This document shows, piece after piece, positions 8,902-16,615 of a stretch of 64,000 bases of DNA. Every line of letters begins with the position of its first letter. The first letter of the stretch is position 1. The translations under genes and the position numbers were made by a program. Origin of the DNA: Bauldia sp. (lineage in GTDB: Bacteria > Pseudomonadota > Alphaproteobacteria > Rhizobiales > Kaistiaceae). Under the pieces are notes generated by a model that was given only the letters and a program-made list of their open reading frames with translations, was not told the DNA's origin and ran no database searches. Where the stretch lies: contig JBBCGQ010000001.1 of the NCBI GenBank assembly GCA_037200845.1, positions 2,616,237-2,680,236 of the forward strand, read 5' to 3'.

Positions 8902-9894
8902 TTACTCCACTACGCGTATCGTGCAGGCTTCGCTGCAGGCGCCATGCCCGTTGTCAGGGCCCTCGTCGCATTGCTCGCCTTCGTCTGGGACGCCATCGCC
9001 GCAATATCCCTCAGTCACGGGCGTGGGAGGGGTGCAGGTCCCGCTGATGCAATGCTCGCCGGTGGTGCAATTGCGGTCGTCAACACAGGTCCCACCGCCC
9101 GTGCTGCTCGAACCGCTGCCGTTTGCCTTCGCCGCCAGGAGATCGAACAGCCAGTTCTGCGGATAGCCGGTGCGCCGGCGTTGCAGCAGCGTCTTGCCGG
9201 TATCGCCGAAGTAGACGTTGACGCCACCCTTGACGACCGAATAGCCGCCTGCCCCGACGCGGCCTTCGGCAAAAACCGACACTGGCTTATCGTCATCGAC
9301 CTGCAGCTCGGCGCGGCCGACGGCGACGTCGGTGCGGAACGAATGCCGCCAGCCGGCGGAGAGGCGGAGATTCTCCGTCGGATACAGCGCAGCATCGACC
9401 GCAGCGAACCAGTCGCTCGGCCCGCCGGCCATCGAAGCCCAGCCCGCCCACGCCTCGATGTTGACGTTGTTGATGTAGAGCTCGACCTCGGGGCCGATCC
9501 GGAAAATCTGGCCGGTGCCGTGTCCGGCTTCGTAGGAGGCGCTTGCGCCCAGCAGGTACTTCGCCGGATCGCGGTAGAACAGGTGAGCCGCGACGCCGCC
9601 CCACGTCCCCCCGCCGGAGCTGGTAAGCGAGCCGTCGGCCTGCAGGCCGAAAGCGCAGCCGAGCGGCACCGAGTACGACCCGGTCAACTGTGCGAAGTCG
9701 GTCCTGCCCGTGTCGCCGTTGACGTTGTTCGCCGTGCCTGCCGCGCCGCCGAGCTTGCCGTTCGGCGCCGAAACCGCGCAGCCTGCAAGCGTGTCTTTGG
9801 GGAGGGGATCGGCAGCATACGACGCAGAAAACAGTGCGGCGGCGGCGAGCATGCCGGCCGGTAACCAAACTCGGGGACGCATCGGAGAACTCAC
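8902..9894 (-). CDS. Secreted beta-barrel-like protein with Cys-rich C-terminal repeats
   Basis: 330 residues. A signal peptide (residues 1-27, ending ASYAAD) is followed by about 215 residues of alternating aromatic beta-strand pattern typical of an outer-membrane barrel (for example GGVAAHLFYRD, VSVFAEGRVGAGGY, GGVNVYFGDTG). A Ser/Gly linker leads to about 70 residues with eight Cys: CVDDRNCTTGEHC and then CGDGVPDEGEQCDEG...ACSEAC. The latter matches the CGDG-x-GEECDDG-type repeat (DUF4215-like) that is abundant in surface proteins of myxobacteria and unusual in alphaproteobacteria. The barrel part resembles the protein at 16616-17443. Function is unknown, and surface exposure of the tail is inferred. 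Confidence 0.65.
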   Translation of the reverse strand: MSSPMRPRVWLPAGMLAAAALFSASYAADPLPKDTLAGCAVSAPNGKLGGAAGTANNVNGDTGRTDFAQLTGSYSVPLGCAFGLQADGSLTSSGGGTWGGVAAHLFYRDPAKYLLGASASYEAGHGTGQIFRIGPEVELYINNVNIEAWAGWASMAGGPSDWFAAVDAALYPTENLRLSAGWRHSFRTDVAVGRAELQVDDDKPVSVFAEGRVGAGGYSVVKGGVNVYFGDTGKTLLQRRRTGYPQNWLFDLLAAKANGSGSSSTGGGTCVDDRNCTTGEHCISGTCTPPTPVTEGYCGDGVPDEGEQCDEGPDNGHGACSEACTIRVVE

Positions 9895-10180
9895 ACCACG
9901 CAGCCGCGAATGACGCTTAGCAAGCTCAGCTACCGAAGGCTGTTGCCCGGAAACGACAATCGTAGGGAAACCGCCGCGCGCGGCGCGCTTTTCTCCATTG
10001 CGGAAACAGCCTACGCCGGCAGAGCCGGGCGACGCTCCATCAACTCACCCCGTCAGCGATTGGCGAGGAACAGGGGCCGGCATCTCGGGGCAGCGCCGCG
10101 GCCGATCCATCGGGCCGGCTGATCGTTTCCCGCAACGTTTCGAATTGGACGGCGATGGCGACGCCCGATATGCCTCAGCT

Positions 10181-10816
10181 ATGACGGGCGCGTACACCCT
10201 CTATTCGATGCAGGAATCCGGCAACGCGTATAAGCCGCGCCTGCTGATGCATCTCCTCGGCATTCCGTTCCGGCTGATCGAGACGGACCCGCGCAAAGGC
10301 CAGACCCGCAACGCCGAGTTCCTGGCGCTGAACCCGAACGGGCGCGTGCCCCTGCTCGTGCTGCCGGACGGGCACAAGCTTTCCGAGTCGGGCGCGATGC
10401 TGCTCTATCTCGGCGACGGCACGAAGTATGTGCCGGCGGACCGCTACGAGCGCGCGCTGGTGCACCAGTGGCTGTTCTTCGAGCAGTACGACCATGAGCC
10501 CCAGATCGCGGTGGCACGCTCGTACCTGCATACGTATCCCGAGCGTAAGGCGAAGGTGACGCCGGAGCTGATCGCCGGCTGGCAGGCGAAGGGCGGCCAT
10601 GCATTGTCGGTCATGGAGCAGCGCCTCGCCGGCAACGACTGGCTGGTCGGTTACGGCTACACGATCGCCGACATCGCGCTCTATGCCTACACCCACGTCG
10701 CCCACGAGGGCGGCTTCGACCTTGCCCAATATCCGGGCATCAGCCGCTGGATTGCGAGGGTCGCCGCCGAGCCGCGCCATGTGCCGCTGGAGTGGCGGCC
10801 CGAGCCGCTGCCCTAA
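10181..10816 (+). CDS. Glutathione S-transferase family protein
   Basis: 211 residues. The N-terminal thioredoxin-like domain (MTGAYTLYSMQESGNAYKPR, NPNGRVPLLVLPDG, then the glutathione-binding LSESGAMLLYL near residue 70) is followed by an all-helical C-terminal domain with the family N-cap motif YTIADIALYAYTHVAHEGGF. The ATG at 10181 gives the standard GST N-terminus, whereas the open frame upstream is unrelated and Arg-rich. Divergent from the barrel-protein gene across 286 bases in which I see no gene and no clear repeat. Confidence 0.88.
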   Translation: MTGAYTLYSMQESGNAYKPRLLMHLLGIPFRLIETDPRKGQTRNAEFLALNPNGRVPLLVLPDGHKLSESGAMLLYLGDGTKYVPADRYERALVHQWLFFEQYDHEPQIAVARSYLHTYPERKAKVTPELIAGWQAKGGHALSVMEQRLAGNDWLVGYGYTIADIALYAYTHVAHEGGFDLAQYPGISRWIARVAAEPRHVPLEWRPEPLP

Positions 10817-10912
10817 TTCCGCCCCGACAACTGTCCGCACGCGCCTTATTCGCGACCGATACCGGCCGCCTTCCGGCGCGATCCTCTCCTCATCGGACGG
10901 AGGGACACCGAC

Positions 10913-11095
10913 ATGCGCGACGCTTTTTCGGACATTCCGCACTATCAGGACGAGCCGCACGCCCGCGGCGATGGTTTCATAGTCGGCGCCGTGCTTTGCG
11001 CCGCCGTCGTCGTGGCGCTGTTCGCGCTGCACGGCGCGCCGAACCTGCTCGGCGACCGCTTCAACGCCGACGCGATCACGTATCAGGCGCACTGA
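10913..11095 (+). CDS. Small single-span membrane protein, unknown
   Basis: 60 residues with one hydrophobic helix at about residues 23-42 (FIVGAVLCAAVVVALFAL) between a charged N-terminus and a polar C-terminus. A strong ribosome-binding site (GGAGGG, nine bases before the ATG) supports it. It sits between the GST gene and the molybdate regulator on the same strand. No family recognised. Confidence 0.6.
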   Translation: MRDAFSDIPHYQDEPHARGDGFIVGAVLCAAVVVALFALHGAPNLLGDRFNADAITYQAH

Positions 11096-11159
11096 CGATT
11101 TGACGGCGCCGCAAGCGCGGCGCTAAGCCGGGTCCGACCTCCACGCCGGACCTCAGCGC

Positions 11160-11570
11160 ATGCCGCAGTTCGCCAACCAGACCGAAGGCCTCCGCTTTCG
11201 CGTCGTGCTCGGCCCCGGCATCGCCATCGGCCCCGGCAAGGCCGACCTCCTGCAAGCCATCGACGAGACCGCATCGCTGACCGCCGCCGCCGCGCGTTTC
11301 GAGATGAGCTACAAGCGCGGCTGGACGCTGGTGCAGGAGATGAACCGCGCCTTCGAGACGCCGCTGGTCGCGACCGAAAAGGGCGGCGCCGGCGGCGGCG
11401 GCCGCGCCAAGCTGACGCCGCTTGGCCGGCGCGTGCTGAAACGCTTCCGCGAGATGGAGGCGGACGCGACCCGCGTGGTGGCATCGGGCGTCGCCGATCT
11501 CAAGCGGCTGCTGAAGAAAACCGGTGCCCCCTCTCCGCCTTCTCCGCGCAGGCGGGGATCCAGGGAGTGA
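11160..11570 (+). CDS. modE: ModE-type molybdenum-responsive regulator (DNA-binding domain only)
   Basis: 136 residues. The winged helix-turn-helix of the ModE N-terminal domain is clear: GPGKADLLQAIDETASLTAAAA...MSYKRGWTLVQEMN, then GGAGGGGRAKLTPLGRRVLKRF. The molybdate-binding TOBE (Mop) half of full-length ModE is missing, as in short ModE-like proteins of many alphaproteobacteria, so metal sensing must work differently. The last residues (about PSPPSPRRRGSRE) are encoded by a family C repeat at 11529-11570. It heads the mod block and probably represses modABC through the palindrome at 12377-12400. Confidence 0.85.
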   Translation: MPQFANQTEGLRFRVVLGPGIAIGPGKADLLQAIDETASLTAAAARFEMSYKRGWTLVQEMNRAFETPLVATEKGGAGGGGRAKLTPLGRRVLKRFREMEADATRVVASGVADLKRLLKKTGAPSPPSPRRRGSRE

Positions 11571-11642
11571 GTCTGAAACAAGCTAGGCTGGCATAGGCCC
11601 TTCCACCTGGCCCCCCGCTTTCGTGGGGATGAGCGGAGGGAG
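11529..11642. repeat. Family C paired hairpin, copy 1
   Basis: Left hairpin around CCGCGCAGGCGGGGATCCAGG and an inverted right hairpin CCCCCCGCTTTCGTGGGGATGAGCGGAGGG, about 55 bp apart. The left arm overlaps the 3' end of the modE coding sequence and supplies its stop codon. The same layout occurs at 41605-41722 and 54882-54998. Confidence 0.65.
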
Positions 11643-11724
11643 AGATCGGCGCAAGGATTCTTCCTGCTTGCCAATCCTCCAACCCCCGGCCACATACCCT
11701 CGCGCGTCCCGCCAGGAGCCTCCC

Positions 11725-12237
11725 ATGTCCGTCGCCATGTACCCGATCTCCGTCCCGGTCTTCGACCGCCGCCTCAAGGCGCACGCCGCCATCATCGACA
11801 AGGCCGCCGCCCACGCCGAGGCGAAAAAGATCGATCCGACGGCCTTCATGACCGACCGGCTCTATCCGGACATGTTTCCCTATTGGCTGCAGGTGCAGTC
11901 GGCCTGCGACCACGCCAAGAATTCCACGGCGCGGCTGACCGGCGTCGAGATGCCGATTTTCGACGAGACGGCGAAGACGTTCGATGGCCTCAAGGCGCGC
12001 ATCGCGCAAACGCTGGAATTCGTCAACGCCAAGACGCCCGCCGATTTCGACGGCGCCGCCGAACGCATCCTCACGCTCACGCAGAACGGCCGCGAGCGGC
12101 AGATGACCGGCCTCGACTATTTCCTCAACTCGGCGCTGCCCAACTTCTACTTCCACCTGACGACGGCCTACGGAATCCTGCGCCACAACGGCGTCGAGAT
12201 CGGCAAGCGCGATTTCATGGGCAATCCGCAGGTTTAG
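11725..12237 (+). CDS. DUF1993-family protein
   Basis: 170 residues. The N-terminus MSVAMYPISVPVFDRRL and the long helices (LYPDMFPYWLQVQSACDHAKN near residue 45, then FYFHLTTAYGILRHNGVEIGKRDFMG at the C-terminus) are typical of DUF1993, a DinB-like helical-bundle family of unknown activity. AGGAG precedes the ATG at 11725. It lies between modE and modA, with repeats on both sides. A role in molybdate uptake is suggested only by position. Confidence 0.8.
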   Translation: MSVAMYPISVPVFDRRLKAHAAIIDKAAAHAEAKKIDPTAFMTDRLYPDMFPYWLQVQSACDHAKNSTARLTGVEMPIFDETAKTFDGLKARIAQTLEFVNAKTPADFDGAAERILTLTQNGRERQMTGLDYFLNSALPNFYFHLTTAYGILRHNGVEIGKRDFMGNPQV

Positions 12238-12243
12238 CGCCGC

Positions 12244-12322
12244 TGTCGTCCCCGCGCAGGCGGGGACCCAGTACACGCCGCGCTGTCATTGAATACTGGG
12301 CCCCGCCTTCGCGGGGACGATA
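12244..12322. repeat. Family C paired hairpin, copy 2
   Basis: Two inverted hairpins facing each other: GTCGTCCCCGCGCAGGCGGGG-ACCCAGTA on the left and TACTGGG-CCCCGCCTTCGCGGGGACGA on the right, about 20 bp apart. This is a BIME-like arrangement in the space between the DUF1993 gene and modA. Copy 3 lies on the other side of modA. Confidence 0.8.
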
Positions 12323-12376
12323 ACCGGGGCGGCCGACCGGCGTTGATTCACGCACCGATCCGTGGTGAAACAGCCC

Positions 12377-12400
12377 CGATATTTCCATCCGTACATATCG
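12377..12400 (+). promoter_or_regulatory. Candidate Mo-box (ModE operator) upstream of modA
   Basis: Perfect dyad CGATAT-N12-ATATCG centred 21 bp before the modA start and running up to its ribosome-binding site (AGGTGA at 12401-12406). Known ModE operators are AT-rich inverted repeats of CGnTATA-like half-sites of similar overall length. A short ModE-like regulator gene lies about 0.8 kb upstream. The position would block transcription or initiation of modABC when molybdate is plentiful. Assignment to ModE is inference. Confidence 0.55.
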
Positions 12401-12409
12401 AGGTGACCC

Positions 12410-13192
12410 ATGCTGAACCGCCGTTCGCTTCTGCTCGCCCCCGCCCTCGCGCTGGGCCTCGCGCTTGCCGCCCCGGCCGCGCCCGCCTTTGCCGCCGACG
12501 TCATCGTCTTCGCCGCCTCGAGCCTGCAGAATGCGCTCGACGATGCGGTCAAGGCCTACACCGCCGACACCGGCAAGACCGTCACCGTCAGCTACGGCGG
12601 CTCCTCCGCGCTCGCCAAGCAGATCGAGCAGGCGGCACCGGCCGACATCTTCTTCTCCGCCGACCTCGACTGGATGAAGGACCTGCACGACAAGAACCTG
12701 ACCGTCGCCGACACCGAGAAGTCGATCCTCGGCAACGAGATCGTGCTCGTCGCGCCGAAGGATTCGACCGCGACCGCCACCATCGCCCCGGGCTTCGATC
12801 TCGGTGCGATCCTCGGCGCCGACGGCAAGCTCGCCATGGCCAACGTCGACTCCGTCCCGGCCGGCAAGTACGGCAAGGCGGCGCTGACCACGCTCGGCGT
12901 CTGGGACAAGGTCTCGGCGCAGGTCGTGCAGTCCGACAACGTCCGCGCCGCCCTCGCCTTCGTCGCCAAGGGCGAAGCGCCGGCCGGCATCGTCTACCAG
13001 ACCGACGCCAATGCCGAGCCGGGCGTCAAGGTCATCGGCACGTTCCCGACCGACTCGCATCCGCCGATCGTCTATCCAGTCGCGCTGCTCGCCTCCTCGA
13101 CCAACCCGGACGCCAAGGACTTCCTCGCGTACCTGGAGTCCGACAAGGCGGCGCCGGCGTTCACCAAGCAGGGATTCACGATCCTCAAGTAG
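12410..13192 (+). CDS. modA: Molybdate ABC transporter substrate-binding protein
   Basis: 260 residues. Signal peptide 1-28 (LLLAPALALGLALAAPAAPAFAAD), then the ModA fold: AASSLQNALDDA, SYGGSSALAKQIEQAAPADIFFSAD (oxyanion-contact Ser/Ala region) and VVQSDNVRAALAFVAKGEAPAGIVYQTDA. It delivers MoO4(2-) (and WO4(2-)) from the periplasm to ModB-ModC. Length is standard. AGGTGA precedes the ATG. It is bracketed by family C repeats at 12244-12322 and 13211-13304, the second of which separates it from modB. Confidence 0.95.
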   Translation: MLNRRSLLLAPALALGLALAAPAAPAFAADVIVFAASSLQNALDDAVKAYTADTGKTVTVSYGGSSALAKQIEQAAPADIFFSADLDWMKDLHDKNLTVADTEKSILGNEIVLVAPKDSTATATIAPGFDLGAILGADGKLAMANVDSVPAGKYGKAALTTLGVWDKVSAQVVQSDNVRAALAFVAKGEAPAGIVYQTDANAEPGVKVIGTFPTDSHPPIVYPVALLASSTNPDAKDFLAYLESDKAAPAFTKQGFTILK

Positions 13193-13210
13193 CAACTCTG
13201 ACTCCACTTT

Positions 13211-13304
13211 TGTCATTCCCGCGTAGGCGGGAATCCAGTATCCGCAGTCATGGCGTAACTGCACCGACGGCGCATACTGGGTCCCCGCCTTCGCGGGGAC
13301 GACA
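13211..13304. repeat. Family C paired hairpin, copy 3 (modA-modB gap)
   Basis: Left hairpin GTCATTCCCGCGTAGGCGGG-AATCCAGTAT and right inverted hairpin ATACTGGG-TCCCCGCCTTCGCGGGGACGAC. The left core fits ATTCCC-N8-GGGAAT, the consensus of the neisserial dRS3 repeat. It occupies most of the 118-bp gap between modA and modB inside what should be one transcript and ends seven bases before the modB start. Confidence 0.85.
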
Positions 13305-13310
13305 AGCGGA

Positions 13311-14015
13311 GTGATCGTGTTCGAGCCACTGACCGCGGCGGAATGGACGGCGATCGCGCTTTCGCTGCGCGTCGCCACCGTCGCGGCCATTGTCTCCCTC
13401 CCCTTCGGCATCGGCGTCGCCTACCTGCTGGCGCGCGGACGCTTCCCCGGCCGCGCCCTGTTCGATGCGTTCGTGCACCTGCCGCTGGTGATGCCGCCGG
13501 TCGTCACCGGCTACCTGCTGCTGCTCCTGTTCGGACGCCGCGGGCCGATCGGCGGCTTTCTCGAGCACACGTTCGGCGTCGTCATCGCCTTCAAGTGGGA
13601 GGGCGCAGCGCTCGTCGGCGCGGTCATGGGCTTCCCGCTGATGGTGCGCGCCATCCGCCTGTCGCTCGACACGGTGGACCGGCGGCTGGAAGCCGCGGCA
13701 TCGACGCTGGGCGCCAGCCGCATCTGGGTGCTCACGACCGTGACGCTGCCCCTCGCCCTCCCCGGCGTCCTCGCCGGGCTGGTGCTGTCGTTCGCGCGCG
13801 CGCTCGGCGAATTCGGCGCCACCATCACCTTCGTCGGCAACATCCCGGGCGTGACCCAGACCATGCCGTCGGCGATCTACACCTACACGCAGGTGCCCGG
13901 CGGCGACCTCGCCGCGCTGCGCCTGACCGCGATCGCGGTGATCATCGCCTTCGCCGCGCTGCTCATCTCCGACGCGCTGGCGCGGCGGGCGACGCGCCGG
14001 GTGCTCGGCCAATGA
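13311..14015 (+). CDS. modB: Molybdate ABC transporter permease
   Basis: 234 residues from a GTG start. A binding-protein-dependent permease with about five membrane helices and the EAA loop (LEAAASTLGASRIWVLTTVTLPLALPGV near residue 125) that docks on ModC. It forms the inner-membrane channel for molybdate. The stop overlaps the modC start (ATGA, four bases), so modB and modC are translationally coupled. The ribosome-binding site is weak and sits at the very edge of the family C repeat. Confidence 0.93.
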   Translation: MIVFEPLTAAEWTAIALSLRVATVAAIVSLPFGIGVAYLLARGRFPGRALFDAFVHLPLVMPPVVTGYLLLLLFGRRGPIGGFLEHTFGVVIAFKWEGAALVGAVMGFPLMVRAIRLSLDTVDRRLEAAASTLGASRIWVLTTVTLPLALPGVLAGLVLSFARALGEFGATITFVGNIPGVTQTMPSAIYTYTQVPGGDLAALRLTAIAVIIAFAALLISDALARRATRRVLGQ

Positions 14016-15094
14016 CGATCGCCGTCGACGTCGACAAGCGCGCCGGCGAATTTTCGCTGTCGGTGAAATTCGAAAGCGACGGCCGCATCACTGCGCTCTT
14101 CGGCCGCTCCGGCGCCGGCAAGACGACGCTGGTCAACCTCATCGCCGGGCTGATGCAGCCCGACCGCGGCCGCATCGCGGTGAACGACACAGTGCTGGTC
14201 GATACGGCCCGCGGCATCGCCGTCCCGACACACAAGCGCGGCATCGGCTACGTCTTCCAGGAGGGGCGGCTGTTCCCGCATCTCTCGGTGCGCGGCAACC
14301 TCGGCTACGGCCGCCGCTTCGCGCGCGAGCGCAGCGGCCCGCCGCTGGACGAGATCGCGGCGCTGCTCGGCATCGGCGCCCTGCTCGACCGGCGCCCGGC
14401 CGATCTTTCCGGCGGCGAGAAGCAGCGCGTCGCCATCGGCCGCGCGCTGCTCGCCAACCCGCACCTGCTGCTGATGGACGAGCCGCTGGCGTCCCTCGAC
14501 CGCGAGCGGAAGGCCGAGATCCTGCCCTACATCGAGCGGCTGCGCGACGAGATGAACCTGCCCATCGTCTACGTCAGCCATGCCGTCGAGGAAGTCGCGC
14601 GGCTGGCCGACACCGTCGTTGTGCTCGCCGATGGCAAGGTCGCGGCGTCCGGCCCGACTGGCGACATCTTCGCCCGGCTCGACCTCGGCGACGCGGTCGA
14701 CCGCGACATGACCGGCGGCATCCTCACCGCCCGCGTCGTCTCGCACGACACAGCAACCGGCACGACGCGCCTCGATCATCCCGCCGGGCCGATTTTCCAT
14801 CCCCTGCTCGATGCGCCGCCGGACGCAACGGTGCGGCTCCGCGTCCGCGCCCGCGACGTGGCGATTGCCGTCGGCGAGCCCGGGCAAATCTCCATCCGCA
14901 ATCGCCTCGCGGCGACGGTGACCGAGATCGCGTCGGGCCGCGATCATGCCGTCGATGTGAAACTGGATGTCGGGGGCGAAGCGCTGGTGGCGCTGATCAC
15001 GCACGGAGCCTTGTCGGCGCTCGACCTGAAGGTAGGCCGGCCGGTCGTCGCGCTGATAAAATCAACCGCGTTCGACCGGCCGGAAGACTCGTAG
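14012..15094 (+). CDS. modC: Molybdate ABC transporter ATP-binding protein
   Basis: 360 residues. Walker A GRSGAGKTTL near residue 31, signature LSGGEKQRVAIGRALL near 130, Walker B LLMDEPLASLD near 152, and the H-loop in YVSHAVEEVARL. A C-terminal TOBE (molybdate-binding) domain covers roughly residues 285-355. It drives uptake by ATP hydrolysis and may sense cytoplasmic molybdate through the TOBE domain, which the ModE-like protein here lacks. Convergent with the RlpA-like gene, two bases apart. Confidence 0.95.
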   Translation: MTIAVDVDKRAGEFSLSVKFESDGRITALFGRSGAGKTTLVNLIAGLMQPDRGRIAVNDTVLVDTARGIAVPTHKRGIGYVFQEGRLFPHLSVRGNLGYGRRFARERSGPPLDEIAALLGIGALLDRRPADLSGGEKQRVAIGRALLANPHLLLMDEPLASLDRERKAEILPYIERLRDEMNLPIVYVSHAVEEVARLADTVVVLADGKVAASGPTGDIFARLDLGDAVDRDMTGGILTARVVSHDTATGTTRLDHPAGPIFHPLLDAPPDATVRLRVRARDVAIAVGEPGQISIRNRLAATVTEIASGRDHAVDVKLDVGGEALVALITHGALSALDLKVGRPVVALIKSTAFDRPEDS

Positions 15095-15096
15095 TT

Positions 15097-15510
15097 CTAG
15101 CTGCTGCAGCCGTTCAGCACCGGCTTGCCGTCGCCATCGCTGTCGATGACGCTCACCTTCACCCGCGCCGTGCCCGTCGAGATCATGCCGAGTTGCTCGG
15201 CAGCACCTCGGGTCACGTCGATGACGCGGCCGCCGACGTAGGGACCGCGATCGTTGATGCGCACCACCACGACGCGGTGGTTGGCGAGGTTCTCGACCCG
15301 AACCTCGGTCCCGAAGGGCAGAGTGCGGTGAGCCGCGGCCAAAGCGTTGGCATTCATCGGTTCACCGCTCGCTGTCCGCGAGCCCATCTTGTACCAGGAA
15401 GCCTTGCCGCACTGCGCGGCCGCTGCATCAGAAGGATGAAAACTCGCCGCCGCGCAGAACGCACCGAAAGCGAGACCGAACGCTACAAACCGCGCTGTCT
15501 GAAAAGTCAC
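15097..15510 (-). CDS. RlpA-like septal ring lytic transglycosylase family protein
   Basis: 137 residues from the GTG at 15510. A signal peptide (about FVAFGLAFGAFCAAASFHPSDAAAA) is followed by a double-psi beta-barrel: CGKASWYKMGSRTASGE, the LPFGTEVRVENLAN motif and the catalytic-Asp motif NDRGPYVGGRVIDVT. RlpA proteins cleave naked glycan strands in the periplasm. There is no SPOR domain, so septal targeting by that domain is not expected. The open frame runs to an ATG at 15666, but those residues are Arg-rich and unlike an export signal, so the internal start is preferred. Confidence 0.82.
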   Translation of the reverse strand: MTFQTARFVAFGLAFGAFCAAASFHPSDAAAAQCGKASWYKMGSRTASGEPMNANALAAAHRTLPFGTEVRVENLANHRVVVVRINDRGPYVGGRVIDVTRGAAEQLGMISTGTARVKVSVIDSDGDGKPVLNGCSS

Positions 15511-15718
15511 TCGCTGACACCTGCCTGTTGTTTTGCCGCATCGTTTCTTTGCCTCCAGCCTCCGATACGGCTCCGCACTTCCGCGCCGCATCTGAGGCGA
15601 TGAGGCAGACGAAATACGGCATGAATACGGTTGGGTAACCGCGTTTCTCCACCGGTGGTAAACCACTGTGGTTACTGCGGAATCTGGATTTCTGCCCGTT
15701 TAGGATGAATCTGGCGGG

Positions 15719-16501
15719 CTAGAGCCGACCAATCAGGGCTTGTGCCGCGGCCGGGGCGCGGACCTTGTCGCCGGCGATCATGAACACAAAGACGTCGCGC
15801 TTCGCCTTTTTCGGCTTGGCCGTGCCGAAGGTCGGCAGGTCGTCCGGCAAGCCGCCGGCCGCCCAGGTCTTCGCCCGCTTCGCCCATTGGTCGAGGTCCG
15901 TGGCGGGATAGCCCGCCGCCTCCTTCTCCTGGCTCCGCTGCAGCCGCGCGTAGACGAAGTCGGCGGTGACGTCGGCGATTGCCGGGTAGTCGTCGGAGTC
16001 GGCGTAGACCACCGCGACGTTGTGCCTGGCGGCGAGCGCGACGAACTCCGGCACCAGGAACGACGCGTGCCGCACCTCGACGACATGGCGGAGCGTCAGG
16101 CCGTCGGCCTTCTCCGGCAGCAGCGCCAGGAACGCACCGAAATCGTCGGCGTCGAATTTCTTGAACGGCGCCATCTGCCAGAGCAGCGGCCCGAGCTTTG
16201 GTCCGAGTTCGGTGACGCCCGACTTCAGGAACCAGGCGAGCGGCTCGCCGGCCTCGCCCAGCACCTTCTTGTTGACCACAGCTCGGTGGCCTTTGACGGA
16301 GAAGACGAAATCGTCCGGCGTCTCCTCGCGCCACTTGGCAAAGCTCGCCGCCGACTGCGTGCGGTAGAAGGTGCCATTGATCTCGATCGCGGTGAGCTTC
16401 GACGCGGCGTATTTCAGCTCGTTGGCATGCTTCAGGCCGTCCGGATAGAACGTGCCGCGCCACGGCTCGTAGGTCCAGCCCCCGATGCCTACGCGGATCA
16501 T
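15719..16501 (-). CDS. DUF72-family protein
   Basis: 260 residues with the family opening IRVGIGGWTYEPWRGTFYP, the conserved EINGTFYRTQ near residue 42, and RHVVEVRHASF near 160 within a TIM-barrel-like fold. DUF72 proteins (YecE type) are widespread and lack an established enzymatic role. About 115 bp separate it from the barrel-protein gene at 16616-17443, which is transcribed from the same strand upstream of it. Confidence 0.88.
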   Translation of the reverse strand: MIRVGIGGWTYEPWRGTFYPDGLKHANELKYAASKLTAIEINGTFYRTQSAASFAKWREETPDDFVFSVKGHRAVVNKKVLGEAGEPLAWFLKSGVTELGPKLGPLLWQMAPFKKFDADDFGAFLALLPEKADGLTLRHVVEVRHASFLVPEFVALAARHNVAVVYADSDDYPAIADVTADFVYARLQRSQEKEAAGYPATDLDQWAKRAKTWAAGGLPDDLPTFGTAKPKKAKRDVFVFMIAGDKVRAPAAAQALIGRL

Positions 16502-16615
16502 GATGCCTCCATCATGGCGCGGCCGATCATTGGCCGCCCACGACGGATAGTGGCACCGGACGCGCCGGAACGCGAGTTCGACGTTGGCGCCCCGGGGCGG
16601 GCGATCCTGAAGCCT

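Noticed and set aside
12241-12409. Molybdenum-cofactor riboswitch ahead of modA
   Set aside because: The space is taken by a family C hairpin pair and a short AT-rich dyad. The multi-stem aptamer expected of that riboswitch is not seen, and a ModE-like regulator is encoded nearby.
15510-15666. Longer N-terminus for the RlpA-like protein
   Set aside because: It places about 50 Arg- and Ser-rich residues before an obvious signal peptide, which would prevent export.
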